64,000 bases of DNA, taken from NCBI RefSeq assembly GCF_040545425.1, contig NZ_JBEPLW010000002.1. The stretch is one strand, 5' to 3'. The position numbers and the translations under genes are program-made. The notes beneath the pieces are model-generated. The model was not told where the DNA came from. It saw only the letters and a list, made by a program, of their open reading frames with translations, and made no database searches. The stretch is from Bhargavaea ullalensis (GTDB taxonomy: Bacteria > Bacillota > Bacilli > Bacillales_A > Planococcaceae). The number at the start of each line of letters is the position of its first letter. Position 1 is the stretch's first letter. Positions 21,911 through 31,492 of the stretch are shown here, in pieces.

Positions 21911-24721
21911 TCATTTGCTCAATGCGGTTTGAATGATGCGGTCCTGCTCGATCTTATGCGACTTGCCGTCGCCTTCCGACGGGCTCGAACGCTTGATGCG
22001 GCCATTGTAGACGACTGCCTTGCCGTCTGCAATGTCCCGGATGTGCGGTTCGGCATAAGACCAGGAGCCCATGTTTTTCGGTTCTTCCTGGACCCACATG
22101 AATTCCTTCACATTCGGGAAGCGCGACGTGATTTCCTGAACGCGGTCTGCCGGGAACGGATACAGCTGTTCCACGCGGATAATGTGCAGCCAGTCCGGTT
22201 TTTCGCCTTTTTCCACCTGTTCCGCAAGGTCGATGGCCATCTTGCCGCTTGCAAAGGCAATCCGTTCGACTTTTTCCGGATTGCCGCCGAGGCCGGGCTG
22301 TTCAAGAACCGTCTGGAATTTGCCTTCCGTCAGGTCTTCGACATCGGCCCCGACGAGCGGGTGGCGAAGAAGCGACTTCGGTGTGGTGATGACGAGCGGA
22401 CGGCTCGTTTCCTCGCCGAGGTGCTCGGCCTGGCGGCGCAGGATGTGGAAGTAGTTCGCCGCGCTCGACAGGTTGGCGACCGTCCAGTTGTTCTCGGCCG
22501 AAAGCTGGAGGAACCGCTCGAGCCGTGCGCTGGAGTGTTCCGGCCCCTGGCCTTCGTAGCCGTGCGGGAGAAGCAGGACAAGTCCGCTGTTCTGCCCCCA
22601 CTTCGACATGCTGGAAGAAACAAACTGGTCAAACATCATCTGAGCCATGTTCGCAAAGTCGCCGTACTGGGCTTCCCAGAGAACGAGCGCTTTCTTGTTC
22701 TCAAGAGAATAGCCGAATTCATAGGCAACGATCGATGCTTCGCTGAGCGGGCTGTTATACACCGCAAAAGAGGCTTTCGAGCCGTCGATGTGATGAAGCG
22801 GAACATATTCGGTGCCGTTTTCCTCATCATGAAGGACGAGGTGACGCTGGGCAAAGGTTCCGCGCTGGGCATCCTGGCCTGAAAGGCGCACAGGATGTCC
22901 GTCCTGAAGGATGGAACCGAACGCAAGCGTCTCTGCGTGGGCCCAGTCGATCTTCCCTTTCCCGTTGAACGGCTCCTCGCGCCGTTTCAGGATACGGGAC
23001 AGCTTCTTGAACACATGGAAGTCTTCCGGCCACTCGAGCAGTTTGGCGTTCATCGCCCGCAGGCGATCCTCCGCCACACCGGTGGAGACGCCCGGATAAC
23101 CGGCCATGATCTCTTCAGGCGTGGTGTTTGCAGGTGTGTCCTTGCCGGATGTTTCTTTCACCCGGTCATAGGCTTCCTGCATCAGCTGGAATGTTTGCTC
23201 GTCAAGTTTCTTGACGTCTTCCTCCGTCACGATCCCCTGTTCCGCCAACTGCTTGCCGTACAGTTCGCGGACTGTCGGATGCTGGTGGATATGGTGGTAC
23301 ATGACCGGGTTCGTCACGAGCGGCTCATCCATTTCGTTGTGGCCGAAGCGGCGGTAGCCGAGCAGGTCGATGAGGATGTCTTTGCCGAAGCGCTCGCGGT
23401 ATTCAAATGCAAGCCGTGCGACGGCGACGACCATTTCCGGATCGTCCGCATTGACGTGGATGACCGGCACTTCATAGCCTTTCGCCGGGTCGGATGCATA
23501 CAGCGTCGAACGGGAATCGTAGTGCTCCGTCGTGAAGCCGATCATGTTGTTCGCGATGACATGAATCGAACCGCCGGTGTTGTAGCCGCGGGTCCGGCTG
23601 TAGTTGAATGTCTCGGTATTGATGCCTTGTCCCGTGAATGCCGCGTCCCCGTGGATGAGGACTGCGGATGCGCGGTCGGCATGCTGAGCAGGCAGGCCCG
23701 GCTCGTCGGTCGCATCCTGGGCAGCGCGTGTCTGGCCGGTGATGACCGGATTGACGACTTCCAGGTGCGACGGGTTATAGGCAAGCTTGATCTTCAGGCC
23801 TTCAGGCGAATTGTACGTTGCGCCCATGTGGTATTTCACATCGCCGAACCAGCCGCGTGTCAGTTCGAGCGTCCCGTCTTTCGGCATGAACGGCTCATCA
23901 TTGAGACCGGCGAACTGGGCGAACATGATTTCATACGGCTTGTTAAGCACATGTGTCAATACATTCAGCCGGCCGCGGTGCGCCATGCCGATGAGAAGTT
24001 CCTTCATCGACTTTTCGCCTGAATTGCGGGCGATTTCGTCAAGGAGAACGACGAGCGTGTCGAGTCCCTCGATTGAAAAACGCTTGGCGCCGACAAACGT
24101 GCGGTGGATGAACTTCTCGAAGCCTTCCACTTTTGTGAGGCGTTCCAGCAGGGCTTTCTTCTCTTCGTCGCTCAGTACTGTTTTCACACGCCCGGATTCG
24201 ATGTACGACTGGAGCCAGTCCCGCTCTTCCGGGTCGATGACCTGTGCGTATTCATACGCCGCCTTGCCTGTGTATACACTGCGAAGATGCCGGATGGCGT
24301 CCAGCCCGTTTGCAACGCCCGCCGGAATGTCCTTGAAGAACAGGGTGGCCGGAAGCGCGGCAAGATCCGCATCGCCAAGTCCGTAAGCGGACGGTTCGAT
24401 GCGGGAAGAATCCCTCTCAAAATCATTGAGCGGATAGATGTCCGCTGCCAAGTGGCCGTAGTCGCGGATTGCGTCGGCCAGCAGTACGGCGGAGATCGCC
24501 TTGCCGATATCAGCCGATGTTGCGCCTGTTCCGCCTTTGACAGTCGTTCCGACGGGTGCCGGCGCAGCCGGCGGCCCGAATTTCCTGAACAGCTCCGCGA
24601 GTTCAGGATCGACCTGTTCGGGATCTTCCCGGTACAGGTCATACTGCTCCATCACATACCCGAGGTTCGGCCCTGAAAAAGATTCCCAAGGCGATCCGGG
24701 AGCGGCAAAGTTGTTTGACAT
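21911..24721 (-). CDS. odhA: 2-oxoglutarate dehydrogenase E1
   Basis: The thiamine-diphosphate-dependent E1 decarboxylates 2-oxoglutarate and succinylates the lipoyl group of OdhB. The 936 residues show the SucA hallmarks: an N-terminal SPWESFSGPNLGYVMEQY, a GMAHRGRLNVL block, the NPSHLE segment, the ThDP-binding GDAAFTGQGI with the LIDLLGYRRFGHNE region, and a C-terminal WVQEEPKNMG. I start at the ATG at 24721 (GTGGAGGG upstream); ten further open codons have no binding site. TAAAAT about 55 bases upstream might be a -10 box. Confidence 0.96.
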   Translation of the reverse strand: MSNNFAAPGSPWESFSGPNLGYVMEQYDLYREDPEQVDPELAELFRKFGPPAAPAPVGTTVKGGTGATSADIGKAISAVLLADAIRDYGHLAADIYPLNDFERDSSRIEPSAYGLGDADLAALPATLFFKDIPAGVANGLDAIRHLRSVYTGKAAYEYAQVIDPEERDWLQSYIESGRVKTVLSDEEKKALLERLTKVEGFEKFIHRTFVGAKRFSIEGLDTLVVLLDEIARNSGEKSMKELLIGMAHRGRLNVLTHVLNKPYEIMFAQFAGLNDEPFMPKDGTLELTRGWFGDVKYHMGATYNSPEGLKIKLAYNPSHLEVVNPVITGQTRAAQDATDEPGLPAQHADRASAVLIHGDAAFTGQGINTETFNYSRTRGYNTGGSIHVIANNMIGFTTEHYDSRSTLYASDPAKGYEVPVIHVNADDPEMVVAVARLAFEYRERFGKDILIDLLGYRRFGHNEMDEPLVTNPVMYHHIHQHPTVRELYGKQLAEQGIVTEEDVKKLDEQTFQLMQEAYDRVKETSGKDTPANTTPEEIMAGYPGVSTGVAEDRLRAMNAKLLEWPEDFHVFKKLSRILKRREEPFNGKGKIDWAHAETLAFGSILQDGHPVRLSGQDAQRGTFAQRHLVLHDEENGTEYVPLHHIDGSKASFAVYNSPLSEASIVAYEFGYSLENKKALVLWEAQYGDFANMAQMMFDQFVSSSMSKWGQNSGLVLLLPHGYEGQGPEHSSARLERFLQLSAENNWTVANLSSAANYFHILRRQAEHLGEETSRPLVITTPKSLLRHPLVGADVEDLTEGKFQTVLEQPGLGGNPEKVERIAFASGKMAIDLAEQVEKGEKPDWLHIIRVEQLYPFPADRVQEITSRFPNVKEFMWVQEEPKNMGSWSYAEPHIRDIADGKAVVYNGRIKRSSPSEGDGKSHKIEQDRIIQTALSK

Positions 24722-24893
24722 GTAGATACCCTCCACTTTTTCGCACGGCATCGTGAAATTATTTGATCCGCCTTAATTTTAGCATGCCGGCCCCGGGACT
24801 TAAAGGGAACGGCATACCGGGCGATGAGTGCGATTTGTCCATATCAATCTTACTACTGTGCTGATAAAATACAATCATTTTTTACCGAAAAAC

Positions 24894-24926
24894 GGGGCAT
24901 GCCCGCTGTAAGCGGATACATGCCCC
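24894..24926 (-). terminator. Terminator downstream of murG
   Basis: GGGGCATG and CATGCCCC pair with inner pairing across a 17-base loop; on the minus strand GTTTTT follows. It lies just beyond the murG stop. Confidence 0.65.
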
Positions 24927-24981
24927 ATAAATACCCCAAATGTACGGCCATCATGCAAAAAAACGGGAATTGTCCGGCTGT

Positions 24982-26064
24982 TCATTCCCCTTTGGAGCAC
25001 TTCAGGATGAGCGCTGCCATTTCTTCCGGCGTCTTCGGCGGCTCTGCTTTTTCCATTGAGAGGATCATGCGCTGCGCGTTTTCTGTCATGGATCCGACCG
25101 CATCCAGGAATGTCTCACGCGTCACGTTCTCCTCTTCCAGGACTTCCGCGAAACCGGACTTCGCGAACAGCCGCGCATTCAAGATCTGATCCCCCCGGCT
25201 CTTCTCCGCAGAAAGCGGGATGAGAAGCATCGGCAGGCGAAGGGCAAGGAATTCAAAGATCGAGTTGGACCCGGCCCTCGAGACGACCCCGTCCGCCGCT
25301 TTCAGCAGGTCTTTCAGGCCGCCGGTGACATACTCGAACTGTGCATAGCCTTCGGTCCCGTCCAGCGTCCTGTCCAAGTGCCCCTTCCCGCACAGGTGGA
25401 TGACGTCCATCGAGCGGAGAAGCTGAGGAAGGCCTGAACGCACGGCTTCATTGAGCACCGCGGATCCCTGGCTGCCGCCCATGACGAGCAGGACCGGGCG
25501 CTTTCCGGAAAGGCCGGCGAGACGGAGTCCTTCCTTTTTCGATCCGTCGAACAACTCGGGGCGGATCACGGGACCCGAGCAGGTGGCGCTTGCTTTTTTG
25601 ACATGCGGCACCGTCTCCGGGAACACTGTGAAGACGTGGTCGGCAAACGGCATGGCGAGTTTGTTTGCAAGCCCCGGCGTCACGTCCGATTCGTGGATCA
25701 CGACCGGAACGCCCGCCATCCGCCCGGCCAGGATGACCGGTACGGAGACAAATCCGCCTTTGGAGAAGATGAGCGCCGGCTTCAGTTTTTTGATCTGTTT
25801 GTATGCCTGCAGGACCCCCGCTCCGACTTTGAACGGGTCCGTGAAGTTCTTCATGGAGAAATACCTGCGCAGCTTGCCGCTTTGGATTTCATGATAGGGA
25901 AGCCCGGGAAACGAGTCTCTTATCAAGTTTTTTTCTATTCCATCTTTGGAACCGATATAATGAACGTCGTAGCCCTTTTCTTTCAATGGGGGGATGATGG
26001 CCTGGTTCAGCGAGACGTGACCCGCGGTTCCGCCGCCGGTCAAGATGATTTTGGGTGATTCCAA
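24982..26064 (-). CDS. murG: MurG, lipid II-forming GlcNAc transferase
   Basis: MurG adds GlcNAc from UDP-GlcNAc to lipid I at the inner face of the membrane, forming lipid II. The 360-residue GT-B protein shows the glycine-rich ILTGGGTAGHVSLNQA, the second loop VMGGSQGSAVL and the donor-binding VSRAGSNSIFEFLAL. It is closer to the staphylococcal type (YIGSKDGIEKNLI, SGKLRRYFS) than to the B. subtilis dcw type, and, as in S. aureus, lies outside a division cluster. The start is a TTG at 26064 with AGAGG upstream. It is a lone gene, divergent from the MATE exporter. Confidence 0.94.
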   Translation of the reverse strand: MESPKIILTGGGTAGHVSLNQAIIPPLKEKGYDVHYIGSKDGIEKNLIRDSFPGLPYHEIQSGKLRRYFSMKNFTDPFKVGAGVLQAYKQIKKLKPALIFSKGGFVSVPVILAGRMAGVPVVIHESDVTPGLANKLAMPFADHVFTVFPETVPHVKKASATCSGPVIRPELFDGSKKEGLRLAGLSGKRPVLLVMGGSQGSAVLNEAVRSGLPQLLRSMDVIHLCGKGHLDRTLDGTEGYAQFEYVTGGLKDLLKAADGVVSRAGSNSIFEFLALRLPMLLIPLSAEKSRGDQILNARLFAKSGFAEVLEEENVTRETFLDAVGSMTENAQRMILSMEKAEPPKTPEEMAALILKCSKGE

Positions 26065-26178
26065 CGCAAAAACCTCTATTCCTGTTCTGTCTTACATTCA
26101 TATGAAAGCATTATCCAACGTAGCACGGATGAAAGCAAGCCATCATCTGTCCGCAACCAGCCGAAAGGAGGCCGCACA

Positions 26179-27558
26179 TTGGCCGCAACAACTTCCATCA
26201 AAAGCAAGATCCCCGTCTTCGGGCGCATTGTCTTCCCGATCCTCGTCACCCAGGTGGCCATGTACATGATCACTTTTTTCGATATCCTCATGACGGGCCG
26301 CTATGACTCCATCCACCTCGCCGGCGTCACGATCGGCTCTTCTTTCTGGAACCCGGTGTACACCGGCCTTGCGGGCATCCTTCTGAGCGTTACGCCGATC
26401 GTCGCGCAGGCAATCGGAGCGAACCTGAAAAAAGAGGTCCGCCCGACCGTCCAGCAGGGCATTTATATCAGCATCGTCTTATCCGCCGCCGTGTTCATCA
26501 TTCTCCAGCTCGTCATCCGTTTCGCGCTCGGCAATATGCCCGTCGAGCCGGAAGTGCGCGAAGTCGCGGGAAGCTATCTTTTCGCGATGAGCCTTGGTCT
26601 GCTTCCGCTGTTTGCCTACAATGTGGTCCGCTCGTTCATCGACGCACTGGCGGCCACACGGGTCACGATGTTGATCACCCTGCTGTCCGCGCCGATCAAC
26701 ATCCTGTTCAACTACCTGCTCATCTTCGGCAAGGGCGGTTTTCCGGAACTCGGCGGAGCCGGCGCGGGCGCGGCTTCCGCCATTACATACTGGCTTGTGT
26801 TTTTCATCGCCATCGGAGTCGTCCACCGCGGCCGCCCGTTTGCCGGGTACCGGCTGCTCGCCGGATGGCAGAAGCCTTCCTTCTCCAAGTGGAAGGAGAT
26901 CATCTCGCTCGGCGTGCCGATCGGCATTTCCATCTTCACCGAGACGAGCATTTTCGCGGTCGTGACCTTGTTCATGAGCGCCTATACGACCGCCACGATC
27001 TCCGCACACCAGATCGCCCTGAATTTCACTTCGCTTCTTTATATGATTCCGCTCAGCCTGTCGATGGGGGCGACCATCCTCGTCGGCCAGGCAGCAGGCG
27101 CAGGCAAACGGAAAGACGCCGTCCAGTACAGCTGGCTCGGCGTCGCGATGGCCATCGTATTCAGCCTCGTCTCCATCCTCATTCTGGTGACGTTCCGCCA
27201 CGGCATCGCCTCGCTTTACACTGATGACCCTGCGATCATCAAACTCGCCGTGCAGTTCTTCCTGTTCGCCGCGCTGTTCCAGCTGTCGGACGCCGTCCAG
27301 GCCCCCGTCCAGGGCGCGCTCCGCGGATACAAGGACGTCAACGTCACGTTCATCATGGCGATCATCTCCTACTGGGTGATCGGACTTCCGGTCGGATACG
27401 CACTGGCGAACTTCACGGATCTCGGGCCGTTCGGGTACTGGATCGGGCTCATCACCGGACTGACGGCGGGCGCAGTCACACTGTCCATCCGGCTGATCCT
27501 GCTTCAGCGCCGCTTCCTCACGACCGTCTCTGACAAGCGGACACGAACCAACGCTTAA
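26179..27558 (+). CDS. MATE family multidrug efflux transporter
   Basis: The 459-residue membrane protein has the twelve hydrophobic segments of the MATE family in two similar halves, beginning FPILVTQVAMYMITFFDILM. Such proteins export cationic drugs or metabolites in exchange for Na+ or H+. The start is a TTG at 26179, with AAAGGAGG 6 bases upstream and no better ATG in frame. It is divergent from murG and ends at a strong terminator shared with the ger operon. The substrate cannot be inferred. Confidence 0.92.
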   Translation: MAATTSIKSKIPVFGRIVFPILVTQVAMYMITFFDILMTGRYDSIHLAGVTIGSSFWNPVYTGLAGILLSVTPIVAQAIGANLKKEVRPTVQQGIYISIVLSAAVFIILQLVIRFALGNMPVEPEVREVAGSYLFAMSLGLLPLFAYNVVRSFIDALAATRVTMLITLLSAPINILFNYLLIFGKGGFPELGGAGAGAASAITYWLVFFIAIGVVHRGRPFAGYRLLAGWQKPSFSKWKEIISLGVPIGISIFTETSIFAVVTLFMSAYTTATISAHQIALNFTSLLYMIPLSLSMGATILVGQAAGAGKRKDAVQYSWLGVAMAIVFSLVSILILVTFRHGIASLYTDDPAIIKLAVQFFLFAALFQLSDAVQAPVQGALRGYKDVNVTFIMAIISYWVIGLPVGYALANFTDLGPFGYWIGLITGLTAGAVTLSIRLILLQRRFLTTVSDKRTRTNA

Positions 27559-27572
27559 CCACGACATCCCAT

Positions 27573-27612
27573 AGACCGCCCTGCCGTTTTTCATCAGGCA
27601 GGGCGGTCTTTT
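27573..27612. terminator. Terminator between the MATE gene and the ger operon
   Basis: AGACCGCCCTGCC and GGCAGGGCGGTCT pair perfectly, followed by TTTTG; it can serve the convergent ger operon too. Confidence 0.9.
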
Positions 27613-27634
27613 GTGCTTTGAAGTGATTCGCGGT

Positions 27635-28729
27635 TCAGTCGAGGATGCCCGTGCGGTCGATCCGGACTTCCGCTTCCACCCGTATGTCCAGTTCCGAGAA
27701 CGTGTCGTGCCAGTCGCCTTTCTTCCATAGCCGCGGATGAAATGCCCGGACCCGTCTACCGACCCCGATCGCATCACTGCCCGCTTTTTGCAGCTTGTCC
27801 ACCGTTTTTTCCATGTCCGCCTCCACCGCGTCCGTCAATTGCCGCTCCAGCTCATGGATCCGGTCTTTCTTCATGACGGGCCCCTGCGGGAACTCATCGA
27901 TCTCCACACGGATCTTATACCGGAGACGGATTGCAGAATCTCCGATATCCCAGTTTTTCCGGGCCCCGATCAGCTCGATCGTCACAGGTACCGACTCGTC
28001 TCCCAGCTTGACCATATAAGTCTCTCTCAGAAACTTCCCGCTTTCATCCGTGAGCAGGTTCAGCATCTTTCCTTCGTTCGGGTCGAGATATTCCCCGGTG
28101 TAAGACTGTCCCCTGAACAGGGCGGTCCCCTTCAGTTCCGGCAGTCCGGATTCCCCGGCGATATGCAGAAGCGGCAGCGACAGATCCTTCCCCTCGTCAA
28201 AGAGGAGCATGCAGGTTTCCTGCAGATTATAATCCGAGGTGAGCGAGTATTCTTTGACCGTCGCCAGCATCTTGTTCAAGTAATCCGGCGCGTTTTTCGG
28301 AAGTCCCGGCGCCCCTTCCTCCCCGCCCATGTAAGGCTCGATTTCCTCCTGAACGAGGGCCACATGTGCCGCCAGACGGTTTTTGGGAGTCCGGAACAGG
28401 TTGTCCAGATGATCATAGAGCTGTCCTTTTGCCGATTCGTCCGAAATGAGGAGTACCTGAAGCTGCGAGATGTCCAGCACGTTGCTGACCCGCATGTTCA
28501 CATTGTTTCTCGCATCGGAAAATGACCGGCCGCTCGCTTCGGAGGTCATGTATTCAATTTCCGAGTCCGTATACATCGGATAGGAAAAGTGGACCGTGAC
28601 GTCATCTTCGCCCCCTCCGATGCCGATCAGGGTCACAATCTGCAGATCCTTGAAGTAAAGTTCATCCCAGCAACCTGAAAGCAAGGGGAGCGCCAGCAAC
28701 AGCCAGACCGCAATGAGCATCCGTTTCAT
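27635..28729 (-). CDS. Spore germination receptor lipoprotein subunit (GerC type)
   Basis: The C subunit of a GerA-type nutrient germinant receptor, 364 residues. It begins with a lipoprotein signal whose lipobox LLSGC places the lipidated cysteine at residue 20, immediately followed by the near-invariant tryptophan (GCWDELYFKDL). The rest fits the Ger(x)C family, including an SDARNNVNMRVSN region. It should be anchored in the spore inner membrane. It overlaps the gerB-type gene by four bases and is last in the operon. The start ATG has GGAGG upstream. Confidence 0.93.
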   Translation of the reverse strand: MKRMLIAVWLLLALPLLSGCWDELYFKDLQIVTLIGIGGGEDDVTVHFSYPMYTDSEIEYMTSEASGRSFSDARNNVNMRVSNVLDISQLQVLLISDESAKGQLYDHLDNLFRTPKNRLAAHVALVQEEIEPYMGGEEGAPGLPKNAPDYLNKMLATVKEYSLTSDYNLQETCMLLFDEGKDLSLPLLHIAGESGLPELKGTALFRGQSYTGEYLDPNEGKMLNLLTDESGKFLRETYMVKLGDESVPVTIELIGARKNWDIGDSAIRLRYKIRVEIDEFPQGPVMKKDRIHELERQLTDAVEADMEKTVDKLQKAGSDAIGVGRRVRAFHPRLWKKGDWHDTFSELDIRVEAEVRIDRTGILD

Positions 28730-29757
28730 GGCCTCGTTTCCTCCTTCCGTTGTTTTCTCCGGTTAAAGAAAATGACGATCAACGGCAGGATGAAGGCAAA
28801 CAGCAGATGAAAATAGGGAAACAGGATTGCGGCTATTGTGATCCGTTCCTTCACGGCCAGAAAAAGCGCGATCGCGACAAACGGGACACACAGGAAGGCG
28901 GCCAGCCGCGGCGGTTTTTTGATGTGGTTGAGGTCCATCAGCCGCATGATGGCAAATCCGTATATGCATAGCGTGACGATGGACCAGGCCATCCAGATGT
29001 AAATAAAGATCAGGTCGAGCCGCTCCACGAATGTGACATATTGGGATTTCAGAATATAGATGATCGGATGATTGACGATTTCAAACTCCTTGAGTGAGAA
29101 AAAGGCAAGCGGCACCACGAGCATGAACAGGAAAAACAAGTGCCAGAGCCCGCTGTAGACAATCAGCGACCGGTTTGTGAGCTTCCCTTTGGTAAAGGGT
29201 CTGAGCAGCAGATACAGCTCAATCCCGATAAACGGCATTTGGCTCGGCCCCATCCCCTTCAGCAATGTTTTCAGATCCGACTCGCCGACCGGGAACAGAT
29301 TGGTCCAGACGAGACTCTTTACGGAAAAAAGCAGAAAGACGATGAAGATGATGATCAGGGGCATCATGATCACACCCAGGTTCACCGCGGTTGACGGCTT
29401 GGACACGGAAGCGGCATACAGGAGAATCGTGATCATCACAATCACGACGACGAGCGGCGTTTTCGGGAACGCCCACACATTCAGCGTGTAAACCGTATAG
29501 CTTGTAAAGCTTACCATCGTATAAAACCAGTACAGCCCATAAAGGATCGAGACGACCGGCGTCCAGCTGAATGAATGGTGAAATCGCTCAAACAGCCAGA
29601 TATGCGGAAAATACAACAAACCGAGCGCCACAAGGACCCACCAGGCATCGCGGCCCAGCACTTCGATCATCCTCGTCTGGAAGGAGATGAACACGGTTCC
29701 GGTCTGGACGATGAACAGCATGAGAAACATCTGGACGGGCGCCATGCGGACTTTCAT
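28726..29757 (-). CDS. Spore germination receptor permease subunit (GerB type)
   Basis: A 343-residue integral membrane protein with about ten hydrophobic segments, matching the GerB (GerAB) branch of the amino acid/polyamine transporter superfamily. This subunit is thought to hold the germinant-binding pocket. Characteristic stretches are FLMLFIVQTGTVFISF at the N-terminus and the PFIGIELYLLLRPF region. Its ATG overlaps the gerA-type stop by four bases (ATGA), and its own end overlaps the gerC-type start the same way, so the three proteins are probably made in step. The germinant cannot be told. Confidence 0.93.
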   Translation of the reverse strand: MKVRMAPVQMFLMLFIVQTGTVFISFQTRMIEVLGRDAWWVLVALGLLYFPHIWLFERFHHSFSWTPVVSILYGLYWFYTMVSFTSYTVYTLNVWAFPKTPLVVVIVMITILLYAASVSKPSTAVNLGVIMMPLIIIFIVFLLFSVKSLVWTNLFPVGESDLKTLLKGMGPSQMPFIGIELYLLLRPFTKGKLTNRSLIVYSGLWHLFFLFMLVVPLAFFSLKEFEIVNHPIIYILKSQYVTFVERLDLIFIYIWMAWSIVTLCIYGFAIMRLMDLNHIKKPPRLAAFLCVPFVAIALFLAVKERITIAAILFPYFHLLFAFILPLIVIFFNRRKQRKEETRP

Positions 29758-31157
29758 TTATCCCGCCCCTTTCTGAACTGAAAGGTGGGCTGCTGGCGGT
29801 CCGGCCGGAAAAAAGGCACCCGGAAAAAGATATCCTTGAAACGGGAAGGATCAAACGGGATGACCGGTGTCAGATAAGGTTGCTTGAGCGATGACAGATT
29901 CAGCAGGTGGATAAAGAGCAGCAGCGTACCGAATACCATGCCGAGGAACCCGAAGCTTGCCGCCAGGATCATGAATGGAAAACGCAGGATCCGCACAGCC
30001 ATGTTCATCTCCGCGGACGGCACTACAAAACTCGCAATCGCGGTCATGGCCACCACGATGACCATCAGATTCGTCACGAGTCCCGAGCTGACAATGGCGT
30101 CCCCGATGACAATCCCGCCGACGATACCGACCGTCTGTCCGATCCGCTGCGGCAGCCGGACACTCGCTTCCCGGATCAGTTCAATGAACAGCTCCAGGAT
30201 CAGCGCCTCGACCAGCGGCCGGTAAGGCACTTCCTTGAGAAGGTCCATGAGGTGCTTGCTCAGGTCCAGCGGAAGAATTTCTGAATGGAAACTCACAACC
30301 GATATGTAAAACGCCGGCAACAGGATCGCTACAAAAAAAGCCATTAGCCGGACCATCCGGTAAAAAGAGCCGACCACCACCCGGCTGTTGAAATCATCCG
30401 GCGACTCATAGAAGGCGAAAAAATTGACCGGGGCAATGAGGGCCGTCGGAGAACTGTCGGAAAACAGGACAACCTTTCCTTCCAGCAGGTTGTAGACAAC
30501 CCGGTCCGGACGTTCCGTGTTCAGGAACTGCGGGAACGGGGAGAAAATCGTGTCTTCCAGGTAATCTTCCAGCTGCCCCGTGCTGTAAAACTCGCGGAAC
30601 GGGATGTTTTGGAGACGCAGATCTACTTCAGCCACCACTTCCGGAGGGGCGGCTTTGTCCAGATACACGAGGTTGATCTGGCTGTTGGAGTTTTCCTGCT
30701 GGTAGCTGCGGACAACGAGGTCCGGACGTTGCATTTTCTTTCGGAGCAGACCGATGTTCCGGTTGAAATTTTCCACAAACCCGTTGTGCGCTCCTCTGAC
30801 AACTTCTTCGTTTTTCGGTTCCTCCGGGGAGCGTTCCGGCACAGACAGCGCACTGATGCTGACCAGCAAATTGGAATCTGGAAACACCACCACCACGTTT
30901 CCGGTGCACACCTCCTTTAAGAGGCCTTCTTTGCTGAACGGATAGACGGTGGATGAAGTGCTGCCCCCCCACGATTCAATTTTGTTTTGAGCACCGGCTC
31001 CGATCAATGCAAGCTGGCGATCCGCCTCTGATGCATCAATCAAAGAGAGATAAAAACAGAGGAGCGCCTTTTCCCCGGCAACCTCGACTTCCTTGATCAC
31101 AAAATCAGAGGAATTCATAAATAGGTTTTTGATGGTCTGTACGTTATGCGCATTCAT
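29754..31157 (-). CDS. Spore germination receptor A subunit (GerA type)
   Basis: The 467-residue A subunit has a large N-terminal cytoplasmic domain (about residues 1-230) and several membrane helices in the second half (VRLMAFFVAILLPAFYISVV and after). The conserved family stretch LPLDLSKHL, PYRPLVEALILELFIELIRE and LPQRIGQTVGIVGGIVIGDA is intact. With the B and C subunits it forms a receptor in the spore inner membrane. I start at the ATG at 31157, preceded by GGGGAGGAG; upstream open codons lack a binding site. A forespore sigma-G promoter is expected, but I could not assign one. Confidence 0.94.
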   Translation of the reverse strand: MNAHNVQTIKNLFMNSSDFVIKEVEVAGEKALLCFYLSLIDASEADRQLALIGAGAQNKIESWGGSTSSTVYPFSKEGLLKEVCTGNVVVVFPDSNLLVSISALSVPERSPEEPKNEEVVRGAHNGFVENFNRNIGLLRKKMQRPDLVVRSYQQENSNSQINLVYLDKAAPPEVVAEVDLRLQNIPFREFYSTGQLEDYLEDTIFSPFPQFLNTERPDRVVYNLLEGKVVLFSDSSPTALIAPVNFFAFYESPDDFNSRVVVGSFYRMVRLMAFFVAILLPAFYISVVSFHSEILPLDLSKHLMDLLKEVPYRPLVEALILELFIELIREASVRLPQRIGQTVGIVGGIVIGDAIVSSGLVTNLMVIVVAMTAIASFVVPSAEMNMAVRILRFPFMILAASFGFLGMVFGTLLLFIHLLNLSSLKQPYLTPVIPFDPSRFKDIFFRVPFFRPDRQQPTFQFRKGRDK

Positions 31158-31492
31158 CTTGTTCACTCCTCCCCGCCAGTATCGGCGGTTTGTCCGGAGA
31201 ATATTCTCGGTTGACCCGGCAGAGGAAGCGGCTAGAATGCCATGCAGTCTTGCAAAAACAAACGCTTCGCCTGCAACAAAGGACCGGCCGCAAGACTCCC
31301 AAGCCTTCTGAAAGGGGATGACGGGCACCGCCCGGTTCTCTGTTCAGACGAGAAAGAGGAGAGACGGCTACCCGGAAAACGGGTGCCGCCTCTCCTCTTT
31401 CTTAATCTATCTTGAAAAACCGATGGTGTTTTAATGGCCTGCGGAACACAAAGTGCCCTGTTCCCGAAGAGCCGGCCCGTGGGGCACGGTCC
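31158..31492. other. Non-coding stretch between the ger operon and the CAP-domain gene
   Basis: About 335 bases hold the ger promoter region. On the minus strand a CATTCTA resembles a forespore sigma -10 box, but no clear -35 partner fits. A 12-base palindrome (GAGAATATTCTC) lies at 31197-31208. A terminator hairpin ends the CAP-domain transcript on the far side. Confidence 0.5.
31352..31401 (-). terminator. Terminator of the CAP-domain gene
   Basis: Seventeen-base arms (GAAAGAGGAGAGACGGC and GCCGCCTCTCCTCTTTC, one mismatch) form a long hairpin. The T run is interrupted, so termination strength is uncertain. Confidence 0.7.

Noticed and set aside
22895..24022. Plus-strand open frame of 375 codons opposite odhA
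   Set aside because: It is a shadow of the E1 coding sequence, with no binding site or family resemblance.
26479..27777. Minus-strand open frame of over 400 codons opposite the MATE gene
   Set aside because: Its product is rich in Asp, Arg, Gly and His, typical of an antisense frame, and it crosses the terminator.
31220..31345. Sigma-G promoter for the ger operon
   Set aside because: A CATTCTA candidate exists, but no -35 element lies at the right distance, so it was not listed.
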